Positions 4,856-7,367 of a DNA stretch of 7,367 nt are shown piece by piece. The notes below the pieces were generated by a model that saw nothing but the letters and a program-made list of their open reading frames with translations, had not been told where the DNA came from and did no database searches. Source of the stretch: an uncultured Prevotella sp. (GTDB taxonomy: Bacteria > Bacteroidota > Bacteroidia > Bacteroidales > Bacteroidaceae); NCBI GenBank assembly GCA_900553155.1, contig USCM01000089.1, positions 1-7,367 of the forward strand. The letters run 5' to 3'. Position 1 is the stretch's first letter. Each line of letters starts with the position of its first letter. Both the position numbers and the translations under genes were made by a program.

Positions 4856-6156
4856 TAGCAATAGTGGGACGCCCTAACGTGGGCAAGTCTACACTGTTCA
4901 ACCGTCTGACCAAGACACGTCAGGCTATCGTAAGCGATACAGCCGGCACCACACGCGACCGCCAGTATGGCAAGTGCGAGTGGAACGGTCGCGAGTTCTC
5001 TGTTGTAGATACCGGTGGATGGGTTGTCAAGAGCGATGACATCTTCGAGGATGCCATCCGCAAGCAGGTAATCGTGGCAACAGAGGAGGCCGACCTCGTG
5101 CTTTTCCTCGTGGACGTGCAGACAGGCCTTACCGACTGGGATGAGGACGTGGCACAAATCTTGCGCCGCACAAAGCTCCCCGTTATCCTCGTGGCTAACA
5201 AGACCGACAACAACGACCAGATATACGATGCAGCCGAGTTCTACGCATTGGGCCTTGGCGAGCCTCAGTGTATATCATCGGCTACTGGTAGCGGTACAGG
5301 CGACTTGCTTGACCTTGTGCTCTCCAAGCTCAAGGCTGATGTAAAAGACGAGATAGAGGATGGTATCCCACGCTTTGCCGTTGTAGGTCGTCCTAACGCA
5401 GGCAAGAGCTCTATCATCAATGCCTTCATCGGTGAGGACCGCAACATCGTTACCGAGATAGCCGGCACAACCCGCGACTCTATCTATACACGCTTCGACA
5501 AGTTTGGTTTCGATTTCTACCTTGTCGACACCGCAGGTATTCGCCGTAAGAACAAGGTGTCAGAGGATTTGGAGTTCTACTCGGTTATGCGCTCAATCCG
5601 CGCCATTGAGAATTCGGATGTATGTATCCTTATGATTGACGCCACACGAGGCATCGAGGCACAGGATATGAACATCTTCCAGCTTATACAGCGCAACAAC
5701 AAGTCGCTCGTAGTGGTTGTCAACAAGTGGGACCTCGTTGAGAACAAGGACCAGGCCGTAATAAAGACCTTCGAGAACGCTATACGTCAGCGTATGGCTC
5801 CGTTTGTCGACTTCCCGATAATCTTCGCATCGGCTCTTACCAAGCAGCGCATCTTCAAGGTGCTCGAGACAGCCAAGCAGGTTTATCTCAACCGCAAGGC
5901 ACACGTCGGCACCTCTAAGCTCAATGAGGTTATGCTTCCTCTGATAGAGGCTTATCCGCCACCATCAACCAAGGGCAAGTACATCAAGATAAAGTACTGT
6001 GCCCAGATACCCGATACACGTGTGCCCAGTTTCGTGTTCTATGCCAACTTGCCCCAGTATGTCAAGGAGCCTTATAAGCGCTTCCTCGAGAACAAGATAC
6101 GCGAGCGCTGGAATTTCTGCGGCACTCCCATCAATATTTTTGTGAGACAGAAGTAG
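4843..6156 (+). CDS. der: GTPase Der (EngA), double-GTPase 50S assembly factor
   Basis: Essential ribosome-assembly GTPase acting late in 50S maturation. 437 aa, full length. It has the unique tandem of two G domains. The first has G1 GRPNVGKS 9-16, G3 DTGG 56-59, G4 NKTD 119-122 and G5 SAT 146-148. The second has G1 GRPNAGKS 182-189, G3 DTAG 229-232, G4 NKWD 294-297 and G5 SAL 330-332. The C-terminal KH-like domain, about 350-437, includes the typical PPPSTKGKYIKIKY and ends in INIFVRQK. All nucleotide-binding motifs are intact in both domains. The start at 4843 gives the usual MANLVAIVGRPNVGKS. The linker between the G domains (about 164-174) is acidic. It lies downstream of era, separated by the repeat-rich spacer, and is followed by a hairpin terminator. 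Confidence 0.98.
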   Translation: MANLVAIVGRPNVGKSTLFNRLTKTRQAIVSDTAGTTRDRQYGKCEWNGREFSVVDTGGWVVKSDDIFEDAIRKQVIVATEEADLVLFLVDVQTGLTDWDEDVAQILRRTKLPVILVANKTDNNDQIYDAAEFYALGLGEPQCISSATGSGTGDLLDLVLSKLKADVKDEIEDGIPRFAVVGRPNAGKSSIINAFIGEDRNIVTEIAGTTRDSIYTRFDKFGFDFYLVDTAGIRRKNKVSEDLEFYSVMRSIRAIENSDVCILMIDATRGIEAQDMNIFQLIQRNNKSLVVVVNKWDLVENKDQAVIKTFENAIRQRMAPFVDFPIIFASALTKQRIFKVLETAKQVYLNRKAHVGTSKLNEVMLPLIEAYPPPSTKGKYIKIKYCAQIPDTRVPSFVFYANLPQYVKEPYKRFLENKIRERWNFCGTPINIFVRQK

Positions 6157-6163
6157 CAATTTT

Positions 6164-6202
6164 CCAGGCTCCACAGTGTGTGGTGGCCTGGACTTTGCTT
6201 TT
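6164..6202 (+). terminator. Hairpin terminator after der
   Basis: Bases 6164-6175 pair with 6179-6191 (CCAGGCTCCACA against TGTGG-T-GGCCTGG). This gives about 12 pairs with one bulged T and a 3-base loop, starting 8 bases after the der stop codon. The downstream ACTTTGCTTTTG is T-rich though not a pure T-run. A second role as a 5' structure of the following gene is possible. Confidence 0.75.
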
Positions 6203-6212
6203 GTGGTACAGT

Positions 6213-6641
6213 ATGAAAATGAACTGTAAACATGTTTTCCGTCAGCTCCGTGGAGCCTCACTCGTGTGGGTCAGCGTGCTGGCGATGGGCGCCTTGCTTT
6301 GTGCATCGTGCCGCCGCAAGGTGGACGAGCATGAAGCGGTGCGTGCTGCAACCCAGCATTATTTCGGCTTGCTCTTGTCGGGCGATACGAAGGGCTTTGT
6401 TTCGGGAATGGCCAATGGTGACGATATGCCCCCTCTCTACCGCCAGCAGATGGAGAATCTCGTGGCGCAATATGCCGCTTCCTTGGGTGAAAGAGGTGGT
6501 ATGGTGAAGGCGGTAGCCACACATGACAGTATTATCGACAGTCTTGCTTACGTCTTCCTGGACGTTACCTTTGCCGACAGCACCACCGAGCGCATGAGGG
6601 TGCGTATGGTGCGCAAGGGCAAGGAATGGAAGATGATGTGA
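6213..6641 (+). CDS. Small putative lipoprotein, possibly DUF4878/NTF2-like
   Basis: 142 aa from the ATG at 6213. The same frame extends to a GTG at 6180, but that lies inside the der terminator hairpin and would put polar residues before the signal, so I reject it. The N-terminus is a signal peptide: basic MKMNCKHVFRQLR, a hydrophobic core at about 16-29, then LLCASC with Cys33 as likely lipidation site. The -3 residue is Cys, slightly off the usual Leu. The residues after Cys33 are RRK rather than the acidic export signal of surface lipoproteins, so it probably faces the periplasm (inference). The mature part (EAVRAATQHYFGLLLSGDTKG, then FLDVTFADSTTERMRVRMVRKGKEWKM) has the shape of small NTF2-like/DUF4878 lipoproteins: an N-terminal helix, then strands ending in a conserved-looking K-W. 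Family assignment is tentative and the function is unknown. Confidence 0.75.
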   Translation: MKMNCKHVFRQLRGASLVWVSVLAMGALLCASCRRKVDEHEAVRAATQHYFGLLLSGDTKGFVSGMANGDDMPPLYRQQMENLVAQYAASLGERGGMVKAVATHDSIIDSLAYVFLDVTFADSTTERMRVRMVRKGKEWKMM

Positions 6642-6674
6642 TTGCCTCAATGTGCTTGTCAGCATCAGACTGTC

Positions 6675-6696
6675 GCTTGCGTGCCCAGACGTAAGC
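6675..6696 (+). terminator. Weak stem-loop between lipoprotein and peptidase genes
   Basis: GCTTGCGT (6675-6682) pairs with ACGTAAGC (6689-6696), giving 8 pairs with one G-U around a 6-base loop. The following bases (TTATAAGATAATTGTTTT) are AT-rich but not a clean T-run. It could be a weak terminator of the lipoprotein gene or a leader structure of the peptidase. No consensus TAnnTTTG promoter is visible in this 90-bp gap. Confidence 0.4.
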
Positions 6697-6731
6697 TTAT
6701 AAGATAATTGTTTTAAGGATATACAAACAAG

Positions 6732-7367
6732 ATGAAAAGACTTATTTTCGTTCTATGCTGTGCTCTGGCGGTCCTCACCGGATTGCATGCACAGCAGGCC
6801 CAGGGCCAGCAGATTCCCTTGGACCCCGCAGTCAAGACAGGCGTTCTGCCCAATGGCTTGACCTATTACATCCGTCACAACCAGTGGCCTGAGAAGCGTG
6901 CCGACTTCTACATAGCGCAGAAGGTGGGCTCCATGCAGGAGGAGGAAGACCAGCGTGGACTGGCTCACTTCCTCGAGCACATGTGCTTCAATGGCACCAC
7001 ACACTTCCCCGGTGACGCCCTCAAGCAGTATCTGGAGCGCATAGGAGTGAAGTTCGGCGAGAACCTCAATGCCTACACTTCCTTTGACGAGACGGTGTAT
7101 AACATCAACAACGTCAATGTGGAAATTCCCGGAGCACTGGATTCCTGTCTGCTCATCCTGCATGACTGGAGTCACGACCTGCTTCTTGAGGACAAGGAAA
7201 TAGACAAGGAGCGCGGTGTCATCAATGAGGAGTGGCGCATGCGCCGCAGTGCCATGATGCGTATGCAGGAGCGTGCTTTCCATAAGCTCTATGCCGGAAG
7301 CAAGTATGCAGACCGCATGCCCATCGGCACCATGGACATCGTGATGAACTTCCCCTACGATGCCCTT
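6732..7367 (+). CDS. Exported M16 family zinc metallopeptidase, N-terminal part (3' end outside window)
   Basis: The frame is open from ATG 6732 to the last base: 212 residues of a protein that in this family is usually about 930-950 aa, with two peptidase-like halves in Bacteroidota. The N-terminus is a signal peptide (KR, then IFVLCCALAVLTGL, likely cut after LHA at residue 20), so it acts in the periplasm or beyond. The mature protein starts a standard M16 domain: VLPNGLTYYIRHN at 38-50, then the inverted zinc motif HFLEH at 79-83 with His79, His83 and catalytic Glu82. The third ligand is probably Glu160 in DKERGV, 77 residues after His83, the spacing of pitrilysin. NAYTSFDETVYN at 113-124 and NEEWRMR at 165-171 are further family marks. 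The active half is intact and nothing suggests a pseudogene. The natural substrate is unknown; M16 enzymes usually degrade peptides. Confidence 0.94.
   Translation, partial: MKRLIFVLCCALAVLTGLHAQQAQGQQIPLDPAVKTGVLPNGLTYYIRHNQWPEKRADFYIAQKVGSMQEEEDQRGLAHFLEHMCFNGTTHFPGDALKQYLERIGVKFGENLNAYTSFDETVYNINNVNVEIPGALDSCLLILHDWSHDLLLEDKEIDKERGVINEEWRMRRSAMMRMQERAFHKLYAGSKYADRMPIGTMDIVMNFPYDAL

Noticed and set aside
4623..4913. Minus-strand open frame of 96 codons across the era-der spacer
   Set aside because: It starts inside der and runs through the stem-loops and repeat words; low-complexity translation, no signal of a real protein.
6180..6212. GTG start extending the lipoprotein by 11 codons
   Set aside because: The GTG lies within the der terminator hairpin, and the extension would put a non-signal sequence before a good lipoprotein signal peptide.
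6184..6215. GGACTTTG as a -7 box for the lipoprotein gene
   Set aside because: The TA of TAnnTTTG is missing and the sequence is better explained as the tail of the der terminator.
6753..7283. Minus-strand open frame of 176 codons
   Set aside because: It is antisense to the M16 peptidase, whose HFLEH motif and signal peptide establish the plus-strand reading.

Overview
The window reads as chromosomal DNA of a member of the Bacteroidota, most likely order Bacteroidales and plausibly the Prevotella group. This is inferred from three things. Two clear Bacteroidota-type promoters (TTG, about 19 bp, TAnnTTTG) lie in front of the gene for the DUF177 protein and in front of era. Shine-Dalgarno sequences are almost absent. 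The gene order DUF177-rpmF-fabH-era-der and the type of histidine kinase fit this group. No phage, transposase, CRISPR array, tRNA or rRNA is visible. All recognisable genes are on the + strand.

Layout: (1) 1-303, C-terminal part of an unrecognised protein with one membrane helix. (2) 352-1533, a membrane histidine kinase with no response regulator beside it. (3) 1566-3447, a compact transcription unit with its own promoter and a strong intrinsic terminator: DUF177/YceD protein, ribosomal protein L32 (rpmF) and ketoacyl-ACP synthase III (fabH). (4) 3492-4428, promoter and era, a KH-domain GTPase for 30S maturation. (5) 4429-4842, a 414-bp non-coding spacer. Its first part is a palindromically arranged array of AT-rich GAGTTTTGA/AATTC units punctuated by three-base-loop hairpins. 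Its second part is a run of consecutive stem-loops leading up to der. (6) 4843-6156, der, the double-GTPase factor for 50S maturation, followed by a hairpin terminator. (7) 6213-6641, a small putative lipoprotein. (8) 6732 to the window end, the N-terminal part of an exported M16 zinc peptidase.

Functionally the centre of the window is a growth module. It combines a 50S protein (L32), a protein linked to 23S rRNA/L32 (DUF177), two ribosome-assembly GTPases (Era for 30S, Der for 50S) and the enzyme that starts fatty-acid synthesis (FabH). The flanking genes are envelope functions. The protein-coding content is ordinary core genome. The part most worth a second look is the era-der spacer, with its repeat array and chain of stem-loops. 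I found no convincing sign of a new defence or mobile system.
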